Assembly (NCBI RefSeq): GCF_031769195.1
Contig: NZ_JAVHNP010000004.1
Location: 186,001-250,000 of the forward strand
DNA from: Vreelandella sp031769195
GTDB taxonomy: Bacteria; Pseudomonadota; Gammaproteobacteria; Pseudomonadales; Halomonadaceae
Length of the DNA stretch: 64,000 nucleotides
Direction: 5' to 3'
Positions within the stretch are counted from its first letter, which is position 1. Each line of letters begins with the position of its first letter. Position numbers and translations under genes: made by a program. Below, in pieces: positions 26,320 through 35,435 of the stretch. Under the pieces are notes generated by a model. It was given only the letters and a program-made list of their open reading frames with translations, did no database searches and was not told where the DNA came from.

Positions 26320-27189
26320 ATGCGCGCAGAACAGGTACAGGCGTTTATTGATGTCACGGAGCACGGTTCGTTTGCTGCCGCCGCCCGGCATACCGGAATG
26401 AAACGCAGCACGCTAAGTGCCGCCGTGAATGCCCTGGAAGATAGCCTGGGCGTGGCGCTGTTTGAGCGCTCGGGTAATAGTCTTCAGCTAACCGCAGTGG
26501 GAGAAAGCGTGCTACCCGACTGCTACCGCCTGCTTACCAGCGCCAGCCGCATTAATAAACATTGCCAACAGCACTTACAGGGAGTGGAAAGCCAGCTGTG
26601 CATTGCCCGCGATGACGCCTTGCCTGAAGCATTCTGGCGACAGGTGATGCATGACTTAAAGCAGCGTTATCCACTCACAGCGATCTCGGTTTACCTATTG
26701 CCGCCCCAGGAACATGCGCAGTTTGTGCTGCGCCAAACGGTGGATATTGCCTTTGGGCTCTACACCGCTGAAGGGGCGGCAGTGAATGCCAGTAACCTAG
26801 CCCCTGTGAGCATGAGCCTAGTGGCCGCTCCTGACCATCCGCTTAGCCGCCTGCCTAATGTCACTAAGGATGACTTGGCACAATATACCCAGGTATGCCT
26901 GACCTTTGATCAAGGCGATAAGCTTGTCAGCGAGGCGCTGTTCTCGACTAACTACCTAGGGCTGACCATGTTTGAGGTTATTCGCGATGCGGTCATCAAC
27001 GGGACCGGGTGGGCGCTACTGCCCTACCCACTGGTGAAGGATGCCCTGAACACACACGCTCTTTGTGCCCTTAACCACGACCTACTGCTGGAAAGTCACT
27101 ATTACCGCTATGTGGAAGGCGAAAGCTTGGGCGTGGTGGCCACCGCACTGCTAACCAATGTGATCCGCTTTTTAGGCACAACCCGCTAG
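26320..27189 (+). CDS. LysR family transcriptional regulator
   Basis: 289 residues from ATG 26320. The N-terminal winged helix-turn-helix (MRAEQVQAFIDVTEHGSFAAAARHTGMKRSTLSAAVNALEDSLGVALFER) is followed by a substrate-binding-type effector domain. AAAGGTGG precedes this ATG, whereas the 26 extra upstream codons do not look like protein sequence. It is divergent from the CDF transporter gene, with about 120 nt between them that would hold both promoters. The effector is unknown. Confidence 0.86.
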   Translation: MRAEQVQAFIDVTEHGSFAAAARHTGMKRSTLSAAVNALEDSLGVALFERSGNSLQLTAVGESVLPDCYRLLTSASRINKHCQQHLQGVESQLCIARDDALPEAFWRQVMHDLKQRYPLTAISVYLLPPQEHAQFVLRQTVDIAFGLYTAEGAAVNASNLAPVSMSLVAAPDHPLSRLPNVTKDDLAQYTQVCLTFDQGDKLVSEALFSTNYLGLTMFEVIRDAVINGTGWALLPYPLVKDALNTHALCALNHDLLLESHYYRYVEGESLGVVATALLTNVIRFLGTTR

Positions 27190-27413
27190 TGCAGCGTCAC
27201 CTCATTAGCAACGTTGAAATTAAGCGCTGGCGAAAATCTCAAATGCATTCCACGCTGTTAGACATACCCCCCACATGAGGTCAGGAAACTAAAAAAACAA
27301 CGAAAAAGGAGCGCCAAGGACACGCTAAAGAACCGACACAGGTGAGTGTCATCTAAGCGTAAAGTGCATCTGCCAGTGTCGATGTGGCCGTCAACTAAGG
27401 AGTAGTTTCCGCG

Positions 27414-28823
27414 ATGGTACGACTCGATAAGAAAGCGACTAGGCTGTATGTCCTAGACACGAATGTCCTGATCCACGACCCCGCCGCGCTTTATCATTTT
27501 GATGAGCACGATGTGGTTATCCCCATGACCGTGCTTGAAGAGCTGGATAAGCACAAAAACGGCATCCGCGAAATTGCCCGTACGGCACGGCAAATTAGCC
27601 GCACGCTTTCCGACCTCACCAGCCAGGTCACCTTCGATGAGATCCAAAAAGGCATCCCCATTCCCCGCATCAGCGGTGAATCCGGCCGCCTGCACTTCTT
27701 GTGCTACAACGACTTAAAACCCTTCGACTCGCTCGATGATAGCCCCGACAACCGGATACTGGCAGAAACCTGCCGCCTGCGCGACGAGCGCCCGGATGCC
27801 TCGGTTATCTTGATCACCAAAGATATCAACCTCAGGGTAAAAGCCGCCGCGCTGAAAGTGCCGGTGGAAGACTACCTCAACGATCGCGCCTTTTCTGATA
27901 GCGACGCAATGATTGAAGGCGCACAGGTATACGCACAAGCGGGGCAGGACGGTGCCTCGCTATGGGAAGCACTCAATGTGGAGGTATCGGTCGAGCGCGT
28001 CGGCCACCACACGTTCTATCAGTTAAGCGGCAATATGCCCCGTCACTGGCACGTGGGCATGCTGGTCTCTGATAGCGAAAACGGCGCTGAGTTCGAGGCT
28101 ATCGTACGCGAGCTTTCACCCTCCTCGGCTCGGCTGCAACTGCTCACAAACTACCGACACCATGCCGGGGTGTGGGGCGTACATGCCCACGACAGCCGCC
28201 AAAACTTCACCCTCAACCTTCTGATGGACCCCGAGATTGACCTTGTGACCATTGCCGGGAATGCGGGCACCGGTAAAACCTTTATGACCCTAGCCGCCGC
28301 TTTCCAGCAAACTCTGGATGCCAAACGCTTTGAGCGCATTGTCTTTACCCGTGCACCGATTCCCATGGGGGAGGATATTGGCTTTCTGCCGGGTACCGAA
28401 GAGGAGAAAATGTCGCCTTGGATGGGTGCCTTCCACGACAATATGGATAACCTGCTGCGTAACGAAGAGGGGGAATCAAGCTGGGACAACGGAGCCACGC
28501 GGCAGCTCATTGGCTCGCGGGTACAAATTCGCTCACCGAGCTTTATGCGAGGCCGCACCTTAAACGACACCTTTTTGATTATTGATGAGGCGCAAAACTT
28601 CACCCCCAAACAGCTTAAATCGCTGGTGACCCGCGCCGGACGCAATACCAAGATTGTCTGCCTAGGCAACGTCGGGCAGATCGACACCCCCTACCTTACC
28701 GCTAACACCTGCGGCATGGCCGCTGTGGTCGAACGCTTTAGAGACTGGCCCCACGCTGGTCATATCACTCTGAAAAGCGTTGAACGCTCTCGTTTGGCAC
28801 TGGCCGCCGAAGAGCTGCTGTAA
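27414..28823 (+). CDS. PIN domain-PhoH ATPase protein (PhoH2 type)
   Basis: 469 residues in two parts. The N-terminal PIN nuclease domain (about 10-150) has the acidic residues Asp15 in YVLDTNVLIHD and Asp137 in LITKDINL. The C-terminal PhoH-type ATPase (about 255-469) has Walker A GNAGTGKT at 282-289 and Walker B LIIDEAQN at 388-395. PhoH2 proteins unwind and cut RNA. There is no antitoxin-like small gene just upstream, as is seen with some mycobacterial homologues. AAGGAG lies 11 nt before the ATG. Confidence 0.9.
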   Translation: MVRLDKKATRLYVLDTNVLIHDPAALYHFDEHDVVIPMTVLEELDKHKNGIREIARTARQISRTLSDLTSQVTFDEIQKGIPIPRISGESGRLHFLCYNDLKPFDSLDDSPDNRILAETCRLRDERPDASVILITKDINLRVKAAALKVPVEDYLNDRAFSDSDAMIEGAQVYAQAGQDGASLWEALNVEVSVERVGHHTFYQLSGNMPRHWHVGMLVSDSENGAEFEAIVRELSPSSARLQLLTNYRHHAGVWGVHAHDSRQNFTLNLLMDPEIDLVTIAGNAGTGKTFMTLAAAFQQTLDAKRFERIVFTRAPIPMGEDIGFLPGTEEEKMSPWMGAFHDNMDNLLRNEEGESSWDNGATRQLIGSRVQIRSPSFMRGRTLNDTFLIIDEAQNFTPKQLKSLVTRAGRNTKIVCLGNVGQIDTPYLTANTCGMAAVVERFRDWPHAGHITLKSVERSRLALAAEELL

Positions 28824-28894
28824 CATCGATTGGCACTTTCCACTAACGCCTATGCCGCCCAGCCCTGCTGGGCGGAAACATGTCATACCTGTGT

Positions 28895-29920
28895 TCACTC
28901 ACACGGACGAGGTGGACTTTGGGGAGCCCCATCAGACGACTCGTTGTTCCATGGGTTTTCAACGCCAATGGTATCTGCGGCAAACGCTTCGCGCTCGCCT
29001 AATGGGCGCGATTCACCCACTGTGGTGTCGTTACAGGTTTGACGCTCCATCTCACTGTTAAGCTCCGCGCCGAACAGCACCACAAAGGCCGAGAGCCAAA
29101 ACCAAAGCATTAATGCCACTACCGCCCCTAACGAGCCGTATAGCTCACTAAAGGTCGAAAAATAGCGCACGTAAAGCGATAGACCGCCAGAGCCCAGCAG
29201 CCACATCAGCGTCGCAAACAGCGTGCCATAGCTTAGCCACCGCCACTGAGCAGAGCGACGATAAGGCGCGAAGCGATATAACAACGCAATCAACAGGCTC
29301 ATTAACACCAACAGCGCAGGCCAGCGTAGCCACTGCAGTATTCGATCCAGCGGTGGATCAATCATCAGCCTATCCACCACCACAGGCACGACGGCGATAA
29401 ATCCTAACGATACGAGCGTCATGCCAATCAAACCAAAGGTCAGCGAGACCAGCACCAAGGCACGATACAGCACCGGACGCTTCTCTTGCTCGCCGTACAC
29501 CACGTTTAAGCCAATCACGAGGACCGACACCCCTTTTGAGGCGATAAACATGGCAATTAACAGCCCCGCTAAGGCGGTCATGACATTGCCCGACTCGGTG
29601 CTTTCCACGACCTCTTGCGCCTGTTGGTCAATCAGGTTGGCCGCATCCGGTGGCATAAACCGGCTAATGGTATAGAGCTGCCGCCCGGCTTCCACTGGGT
29701 CAAACAGCAGTCCCCATAGGGAAATCACCGCTGCAATGGTTGGAAACAGTGCCAGCAATGCGTAAAACGCTACGCCCGCAGCAAACATGGTGATTCTATC
29801 CCGACGTGCTGCTCGCACGACGCGCCAAGCCACATCGTGCCAGCCTCGCTTAGGGATATCGGTAGGCGTCACCGCCTGACGTCCACGCTCAGCAGACCGC
29901 CGTTTCTCTTGCTGGCTCAC
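28895..29920 (-). CDS. YihY/UPF0761 (BrkB-like) inner membrane protein
   Basis: 341 residues from GTG 29920. After a basic stretch, about six membrane helices begin with RDRITMFAAGVAFYALLALFPTIAAVISLWG, the family hallmark, and the C-terminal tail is cytoplasmic. The family was once misnamed RNase BN; its function is not established. The GTG overlaps the stop of the upstream antiporter-like gene by 4 nt (GTGA) and follows GGGAGGG, which decides against the ATG 81 nt upstream. It is thus the fifth gene of the Mrp-like operon, an unusual setting for this family. Confidence 0.85.
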   Translation of the reverse strand: MSQQEKRRSAERGRQAVTPTDIPKRGWHDVAWRVVRAARRDRITMFAAGVAFYALLALFPTIAAVISLWGLLFDPVEAGRQLYTISRFMPPDAANLIDQQAQEVVESTESGNVMTALAGLLIAMFIASKGVSVLVIGLNVVYGEQEKRPVLYRALVLVSLTFGLIGMTLVSLGFIAVVPVVVDRLMIDPPLDRILQWLRWPALLVLMSLLIALLYRFAPYRRSAQWRWLSYGTLFATLMWLLGSGGLSLYVRYFSTFSELYGSLGAVVALMLWFWLSAFVVLFGAELNSEMERQTCNDTTVGESRPLGEREAFAADTIGVENPWNNESSDGAPQSPPRPCE

Positions 29921-31689
29921 TGTCTTCCCTCCCACATTAATAACAGCGCAAGGATAACGGCTAAGGCCATCATCAACCCACCTCCATGCTGTCGCATCCA
30001 CGCTTCTGCCCGGAGACCGCGAAATAAACCTCCCATCACAGCGCGCTCACTCTTCAATGCCAGCGCCACAGAAGCGGTCCTACCTCTCTCACATAGCAAC
30101 GCCACCGAACGTGCGGCACCCAACCCGAGTGTGGCGAAGGGGCGATATACCCACCACAGATCACCTGCCGGAGGCGCTGATAAGGTGGCGCGTCGTAATA
30201 CGAGTATGCCCAGCGTCACACTGACTACGCCGGCCGGGAATGGCCATACAATGCCCAGCCACTCCTTTAAGGGCGGTGCGGTGATGCTCCCCTCGGGTAG
30301 CGGCAACCAAAGCGGCGTCATCAGCGCAGCGAATAGCGCCACTAGCCACGCCCCCCATTGAAACGTATGGCTCCCTCCTTGATGTCGCTGTTGCCATTGA
30401 CGCCACACGCAGGCCGTGATCAGTGCGGCTGTACCAATGGCCGCCCAGGTTAACAGTAGAATGATGCGCTCTTGCTCGAATTCATAAAGGGCATGTTTCA
30501 CGCCCCACTTACTGAACATACCGGCAGCCAATGCGCCAGAAAGCGATATCCCTGGAAGGGTAATCAGGAAAAACAGCAGCCGCGGCGGCCACTTGGGCAT
30601 ATGCTCACTGATGCTGGTGCCCATAAAGAGCGCGCCCTTTGCTAGCGCATGGTGGCCAGCAAACAGAATGACGCCAGGCAGCAAAGTCGGCCATACCTCT
30701 GGCACCACTAATCCCACTCCCACTAACGCCGTTAACATGCCCATTTGGCTGATACTGGAGTAGGCCAAAATCGCTTTGGGGTGCGATTGCCAAACACCGT
30801 ACAGGGCCGCGCCAAATGCCGCAGCAAACCCAGCGACTAAGACGATATTGCCAAATTGCGTTATGGCTGGGGAAAGCGACTCCATGCCCAACGGCAACAC
30901 GGTCAACCAACCCAATAAACCTGCCTTAATCATGGCCCCACTGAGCACAGCGCTGGCGGGCGCGGGTGCCACAGGGTGCGCTAAAGGCAACCATACATGC
31001 AGCCCGACCACCCCCGCTTTCACGCCTAAACCCAGCCACAGTAACAGCGCCATCCACGCACCATGGTCTGCCGTGGCCAGGGTGTCGCGCACGCCTTTCA
31101 GCGTTAACGTATCCGAGGTGCCTGCGGCCCAGAGAAAGCCACCCAATATCAAGCCTTCACCAATAACGGCTAATACCAGATAGGCGTTGGCCCCCAACTT
31201 TGCAGCCGGACTGCCGGTATGCACCACCAACGCATACGCAGCGAAGGTCATCAGTGCAAAGCCAAGATAAAAGCTGGCAATATCCTGGGCAATAATGAGC
31301 AGAATGTTCCCTAACAGGGTTAACGGCCACAATAGGGTTAAACGCTGTAAACGCCGCTGAGCGTTGGCGTCTCCTGCTTGCGCCTGACGCTGCTCACTAG
31401 CGAAGTAGCCTCGTGCATGGAACGCCGCAATACTCCACAGCAGCGCGGTGAAGGCTAACCAAGGTCGGCTGAGTGCGTTCAGCTCCCAATAACCCCCTAA
31501 CATCCAGGCATTAATAGTCCACTGGAATTCGCCCACATACGCTAACAATAAAGCAGGCCAAGCAGCGCTTACCCACAGCATCGACACATATTCGCGTTGA
31601 TGAACGGGCACTTGATAAGCACACCATACGGTGCTGCCTGCCACGAAAAGCGGCCAGAGCAAGGCCACGGCCAACAGCAGTGAACTCAT
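29917..31689 (-). CDS. Proton-conducting antiporter-like membrane subunit lacking the helix-5 glutamate
   Basis: 590 residues from ATG 31689 with about 14 membrane helices, of the NuoL/M/N and MrpA/D superfamily. The half-channel lysine is present in LGLGVKAGVVGLHVWLPLAHP (Lys224), and HHALAKGALFMG carries the later lysine. The otherwise conserved glutamate of helix 5 is replaced: aligned on Y-x-LVVHxG, FYEMLT of the neighbouring subunit corresponds to GFALMT here, with Ala145 in place of Glu. The ATG overlaps the upstream stop as ATGA. It is probably an inner-membrane ion-translocating subunit of an Mrp-like complex. Confidence 0.85.
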   Translation of the reverse strand: MSSLLLAVALLWPLFVAGSTVWCAYQVPVHQREYVSMLWVSAAWPALLLAYVGEFQWTINAWMLGGYWELNALSRPWLAFTALLWSIAAFHARGYFASEQRQAQAGDANAQRRLQRLTLLWPLTLLGNILLIIAQDIASFYLGFALMTFAAYALVVHTGSPAAKLGANAYLVLAVIGEGLILGGFLWAAGTSDTLTLKGVRDTLATADHGAWMALLLWLGLGVKAGVVGLHVWLPLAHPVAPAPASAVLSGAMIKAGLLGWLTVLPLGMESLSPAITQFGNIVLVAGFAAAFGAALYGVWQSHPKAILAYSSISQMGMLTALVGVGLVVPEVWPTLLPGVILFAGHHALAKGALFMGTSISEHMPKWPPRLLFFLITLPGISLSGALAAGMFSKWGVKHALYEFEQERIILLLTWAAIGTAALITACVWRQWQQRHQGGSHTFQWGAWLVALFAALMTPLWLPLPEGSITAPPLKEWLGIVWPFPAGVVSVTLGILVLRRATLSAPPAGDLWWVYRPFATLGLGAARSVALLCERGRTASVALALKSERAVMGGLFRGLRAEAWMRQHGGGLMMALAVILALLLMWEGRQ

Positions 31690-33191
31690 GGCAGATACTC
31701 CCCAACGGCGACGCGCGTTGCCCAATCCAGCGGGCTAAATGGCAGCCCAGCCAGTAAGCCCGCCCCAATACTAATCAGCGCCGTAAATACCGCTGGCCAC
31801 AACAGCCACCCGTGGGTTTCCAGCTGCCCCAACCGCTGCTCTTTGGGCCACTGGCCTTTTCCGTGGGCAGGGCCTTCCCGGAACCAAAGACGATGCAAAA
31901 TAGGCAGGAAATAGATCGCATTCAGCGTACTGCTTGCTACTAGCACGGCCACCACCCAGTACATGCCTGCCTCGATAGCGCCTATGCCTAGGTACCATTT
32001 AGTAATAAAGCCAGCGATTGGCGGCAGTCCGATCATCCCCAGTGCCCCTACCGTAAACGCTAGGCTGGTCAATGGCATACGCTTGCCTGCGCCATCCATT
32101 TCATCAATGCGATGAATCCCCAGCTCTTCTGCATAGTTGCCGGCACAGAAGAACAGCGTCACTTTCATCAGGCCTTGGTGAAGCAAATGCGCCAGCGCGC
32201 CTATCGTCCCGAAGGGGCCGAACAAACTAACGCCCAGCACCACATAAGAGACCTGGCTAATGGTTGAAAACGCCAACCGTGGTTTTAACTCCTCTTGAGC
32301 AATCGCCCGCAGCGACCCATAAATAATCGTGATAGATGCAGCGACCGCCAGCACGGTGGTCACGCCCAACTCGACGCTGAGCTCAATGCCATACAGGTCG
32401 TATATAACACGCAAAATGCCAAATGCACCGGCTTTCACCACGGCAACCGCGTGTAACAACGCACTCACCGGCGCTGGAGCTACCATCGCTCTGGGCAACC
32501 AGCCATGTAGCGGCACCATGGCGGCCTTAACCGCCAGGCCACCGACCAGTAGCGCAAAAATAAGGGTTAACAAACCACGATGATCATCCAGATAGGGAGA
32601 CAATCCTTGCTCTGACGCAAAGGAGTGGTCGTTCGTTAAGCTGTATAGCAAGACAACGCCTAACAGCAGTACGACTCCCGCCGTGAGGGTGTAACGCAAA
32701 TACACGCGACCTGCTGCTAACGCCTTTGCGGTACCAGCGTGTACGACGAGCGGATAGGTGGAGAGCGTCAGCATTTCGTAGAAAATCAGGAAGGTGAACA
32801 GGTTTCCGGACAGGGCAATCCCTAATGTGCTGGTGACGCATAGGCTAAAGAAGCCAAAGAAACGCTTACGATTGGCGGCACCTTCTAAGTATCCAATCGC
32901 GTAGATGGTGGTGCATAGCCACAGCAGCGACGAAAGACCCGCAAACATCACGCCTAGCGCATCTGCCCGCAGAACAAAGTCAACGCCCCCCACGATTTGA
33001 AAGCTAAAGGTGTCTTCATAACCTTCTGAAACACGCCCGACCATCAACATCACCAGGACGATTTTAACCACCGCCGCCAGTAAGTTAATGCTCGTACGGA
33101 CACGCCGGGCCTCTTCCGGCAGCGAAAAAATAGCCACCGCCGCGAAGAGGGAAGACGCAAGCGTCGCCAGGGGTAACCACGCGGCGTTCAT
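31686..33191 (-). CDS. MrpD/NuoN-like proton-conducting membrane subunit
   Basis: 501 residues from ATG 33191, which overlaps the preceding stop as ATGA. About 14 membrane helices. Key residues are Glu139 in IFYEMLTLSTYPLVVH (helix 5), Lys222 in LAVKAAMVPLHGWLPRAMVAPAPVSALLHA (helix 7 region) and a lysine in HQGLMKVTLFFCAGN (helix 12). All are present, so proton or sodium transport is plausible. It is closest in character to MrpD and to Mbh/Mbx membrane subunits rather than to complex I proper, and no other nuo genes are nearby. Confidence 0.88.
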   Translation of the reverse strand: MNAAWLPLATLASSLFAAVAIFSLPEEARRVRTSINLLAAVVKIVLVMLMVGRVSEGYEDTFSFQIVGGVDFVLRADALGVMFAGLSSLLWLCTTIYAIGYLEGAANRKRFFGFFSLCVTSTLGIALSGNLFTFLIFYEMLTLSTYPLVVHAGTAKALAAGRVYLRYTLTAGVVLLLGVVLLYSLTNDHSFASEQGLSPYLDDHRGLLTLIFALLVGGLAVKAAMVPLHGWLPRAMVAPAPVSALLHAVAVVKAGAFGILRVIYDLYGIELSVELGVTTVLAVAASITIIYGSLRAIAQEELKPRLAFSTISQVSYVVLGVSLFGPFGTIGALAHLLHQGLMKVTLFFCAGNYAEELGIHRIDEMDGAGKRMPLTSLAFTVGALGMIGLPPIAGFITKWYLGIGAIEAGMYWVVAVLVASSTLNAIYFLPILHRLWFREGPAHGKGQWPKEQRLGQLETHGWLLWPAVFTALISIGAGLLAGLPFSPLDWATRVAVGEYLP

Positions 33192-34678
33192 GCACCACCT
33201 CCATGCAGCAAAGCCAGCGGAAAGTGGGCAAGCAAGCCAAGCGCAAAGGCAGCGACAGCCAAACACAGTGCGATAAAATCCATGCCGGGAGCCAGCGGCT
33301 GATAATCGTGTCGTGGTGCCGTTTCATCAAACGAGTAGCGAAAAACACGAAACACGTACGCAGCGGTCAATAGCGTGCCTGCCAGCAGGGCCGCCACGGC
33401 AACCCACTGCTGCGTTAGCACCATGGATTGAAGCAACAGCCATTTCGCCGTAAAGCCCGCGCTGGGCGGAAGCCCCATTAACGTAACCGCTGCCATACCA
33501 AAGATAAGCAGCGAGAGCGGCAGCCGGCGGCTAGTCCCGGCGAGGGCCTTCAATGAGCTTTCACCGGTGGCAATGATCAAATTTCCTGCCGCCATAAACA
33601 TGGCCGCTTTGGCGAGCGCATGCCCCATTAAATGTAGCCAAAACCCGTCCCACGCAAGCGACAAAGGCAGCGGAGCGATGTTTGGCCCTAATACAAGCGG
33701 AAAGGCCACCATCAAATAGCCCAACTGGCCTACGGTTGAAGATGCAATCAGCGTTTTAAGTGAATCGGCTCGCCAGGCCACTAAACCACCCCAAACAATC
33801 GCCAGCATGCCTAACCACGCCACCAAACGGGGAGCCAACAGCGTCTCAGGGAGCAGGATGCTCCACAGCATGATTAAAATATATAACGAGGCTTTAATAA
33901 CCAGCGCTGCATGCAGTGCACTGACCGGTGTCCATGCATTCTCATGAACGGGCGTTAACCAACCATGTAAAGGGAACAGCGCTGCCTTTAATGCAAGCCC
34001 CGCCCCCATAAGCGCTGCTGCAACCCATGCAATAGGCTCTGGCTCCACCTGCGCTGCGAGGGCTGCTAAGTTCAAAGTACCCCATTGACTCACTAATAGT
34101 GCGCCGCCCAATAAAAACGCAAGCGAACCCACCAGGGCCAAAAGAAGGTAGCGCATACCGGCCTTAAGCGCAGCAGGCTTACCCGACAACAGCAGCATAC
34201 CCACTGCCGCTAGTCCCATTAGCTCTAGCGCGGCATACAGAACCAACAGATCTGCCGACAGCCAAATCAGTGAAAGTGCACTCACCAGCAACCCCATTAG
34301 CGGCCATAACCAGCGCACTTTCACACTGGGGTACGTTAGCTGCAGATAGCCAGGGGTATAGACGGCAATGGCGGCGGCCGTCCATTGGGTAATCAAGAGC
34401 ATTAAGGCGCTTAGGCCGCTAAAGCGCAGCGTCAGCTCTAGGCCCGCCACTTCCCATTGCCAACGCAGTAAACCCACCTGTTGATAGTCTAATACCATCA
34501 GGCCACCGGCCAATAAAATCGGCAGACAGGCCAAGGCCACCGGTAGCATACGAGAGGGACGAAACACGGCTCCGAGTGCACCAAACACCAACGGTAGCAG
34601 TAGCACAGAGGCGAGCGCCCAGTGCGTTGTCCATAAGGGGTCAAAGGTATTTTCGTACAGGCCAAAGCGCCAGATCAT
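33188..34678 (-). CDS. NuoM/NuoN-like proton-conducting membrane subunit
   Basis: 496 residues, about 14 membrane helices. It has Glu152 in YAALELMGLAAVG, Lys231 in LALKAALFPLHGWLTPVHENAWTPVSALHAALVIKASLY and a lysine in GHALAKAAMFMAAGNLI, so the antiporter-type proton path is intact. Its start overlaps the stop of the MbhD/MrpC-like gene by 4 nt. It is the second gene of the five-gene unit and one of three distinct paralogues in it. Confidence 0.88.
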   Translation of the reverse strand: MIWRFGLYENTFDPLWTTHWALASVLLLPLVFGALGAVFRPSRMLPVALACLPILLAGGLMVLDYQQVGLLRWQWEVAGLELTLRFSGLSALMLLITQWTAAAIAVYTPGYLQLTYPSVKVRWLWPLMGLLVSALSLIWLSADLLVLYAALELMGLAAVGMLLLSGKPAALKAGMRYLLLALVGSLAFLLGGALLVSQWGTLNLAALAAQVEPEPIAWVAAALMGAGLALKAALFPLHGWLTPVHENAWTPVSALHAALVIKASLYILIMLWSILLPETLLAPRLVAWLGMLAIVWGGLVAWRADSLKTLIASSTVGQLGYLMVAFPLVLGPNIAPLPLSLAWDGFWLHLMGHALAKAAMFMAAGNLIIATGESSLKALAGTSRRLPLSLLIFGMAAVTLMGLPPSAGFTAKWLLLQSMVLTQQWVAVAALLAGTLLTAAYVFRVFRYSFDETAPRHDYQPLAPGMDFIALCLAVAAFALGLLAHFPLALLHGGGA

Positions 34679-35355
34679 GAAGGCGACCCTACCGAGGCTT
34701 GCTCATCGTTTAAAGCAGCACTGCCTTCCTGAACCACAAGCTGGCGGATAATTAGAATCCCTAATAACGACCCTAGCCAGGCGATGATTATGCCAACAGT
34801 GATGAGCGCCTGAGCGCTGGGAGAGGTACCTGCCATGCCTGCCAACATCAAAAATACGCCTGAGCCAAGCACATTAAATGCCATCAAGCGGCGCAGCAGG
34901 TGGCGGTGTAAAGCAAACGCTCCCATACCCACCGACACAATGACCACTGAGGACAGAATCAGCGGATGTGCAGTAAGCGACAGGGCCATATCAGGTAATA
35001 GAAACTGGATCGCCACGCCTAGCATGATACTCCAGGCAACGGTCAGCAGCCCCTTCGTCATACGATGTGACCAATTGACTCGGCTACGATCATAACGTGG
35101 TATCAGTGGGCTTTGATGAGACAATGCGTACAAGGCGTAGACAAAGCCTCCCCCTGTCAACGCACTCCCCAATACCACTTCCACAAGTGCTAACCAAGGG
35201 GCATTTAGGTACCACCACGCCACCCCCATCAACAGCGCAAACAGCACTAAAAGCCAACACGCTCTTAATAGGTGACGGTCGAATAAGCACCCAATGGCGA
35301 TGACCAGCAGACACACTGCTAGCCCACTTTCCAAAATGTCGATAGACGCTATCAT
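34675..35355 (-). CDS. Fusion of an MbhD/DUF4040-like and an MrpC/NuoK-like membrane subunit
   Basis: 226 residues from ATG 35355, with an alternative ATG at 35385; neither has a perfect ribosome binding site, but AAAGG is nearest to 35355. The first half contains VLFALLMGVAWWYLNAPWLALVEVVLGSALTGG, matching the APD-x-AL-x-E pattern of MbhD/MrpB-type subunits. The last 90 residues, from LILSSVVIVSVGMGAFALHRHLLRRLMAFNVLGSGVFLM to SAQALITVGIIIAWLGSLLGILI, resemble MrpC/NuoK. It is the first gene of the operon, 80 nt after the esterase gene on the same strand. Confidence 0.72.
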   Translation of the reverse strand: MIASIDILESGLAVCLLVIAIGCLFDRHLLRACWLLVLFALLMGVAWWYLNAPWLALVEVVLGSALTGGGFVYALYALSHQSPLIPRYDRSRVNWSHRMTKGLLTVAWSIMLGVAIQFLLPDMALSLTAHPLILSSVVIVSVGMGAFALHRHLLRRLMAFNVLGSGVFLMLAGMAGTSPSAQALITVGIIIAWLGSLLGILIIRQLVVQEGSAALNDEQASVGSPS

Positions 35356-35435
35356 GTGCCTTTGCCTGTCCCTTGCTGTGGCCATTAATAGCAGCAGCGT
35401 ACTATCAAAGGCGCCTAACGCCTACTGCTCTCCTA

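Noticed and set aside
28895..29920. Ribonuclease BN
   Set aside because: The YihY family was given this name by mistake in older annotations; the protein is a polytopic membrane protein without nuclease motifs.
29917..34678. Part of a respiratory complex I (nuo) operon
   Set aside because: There are three antiporter-like subunits but no NuoA-J, and the small subunit is MbhD/MrpC-like. Complex I genes would not be overlapped by a YihY gene.
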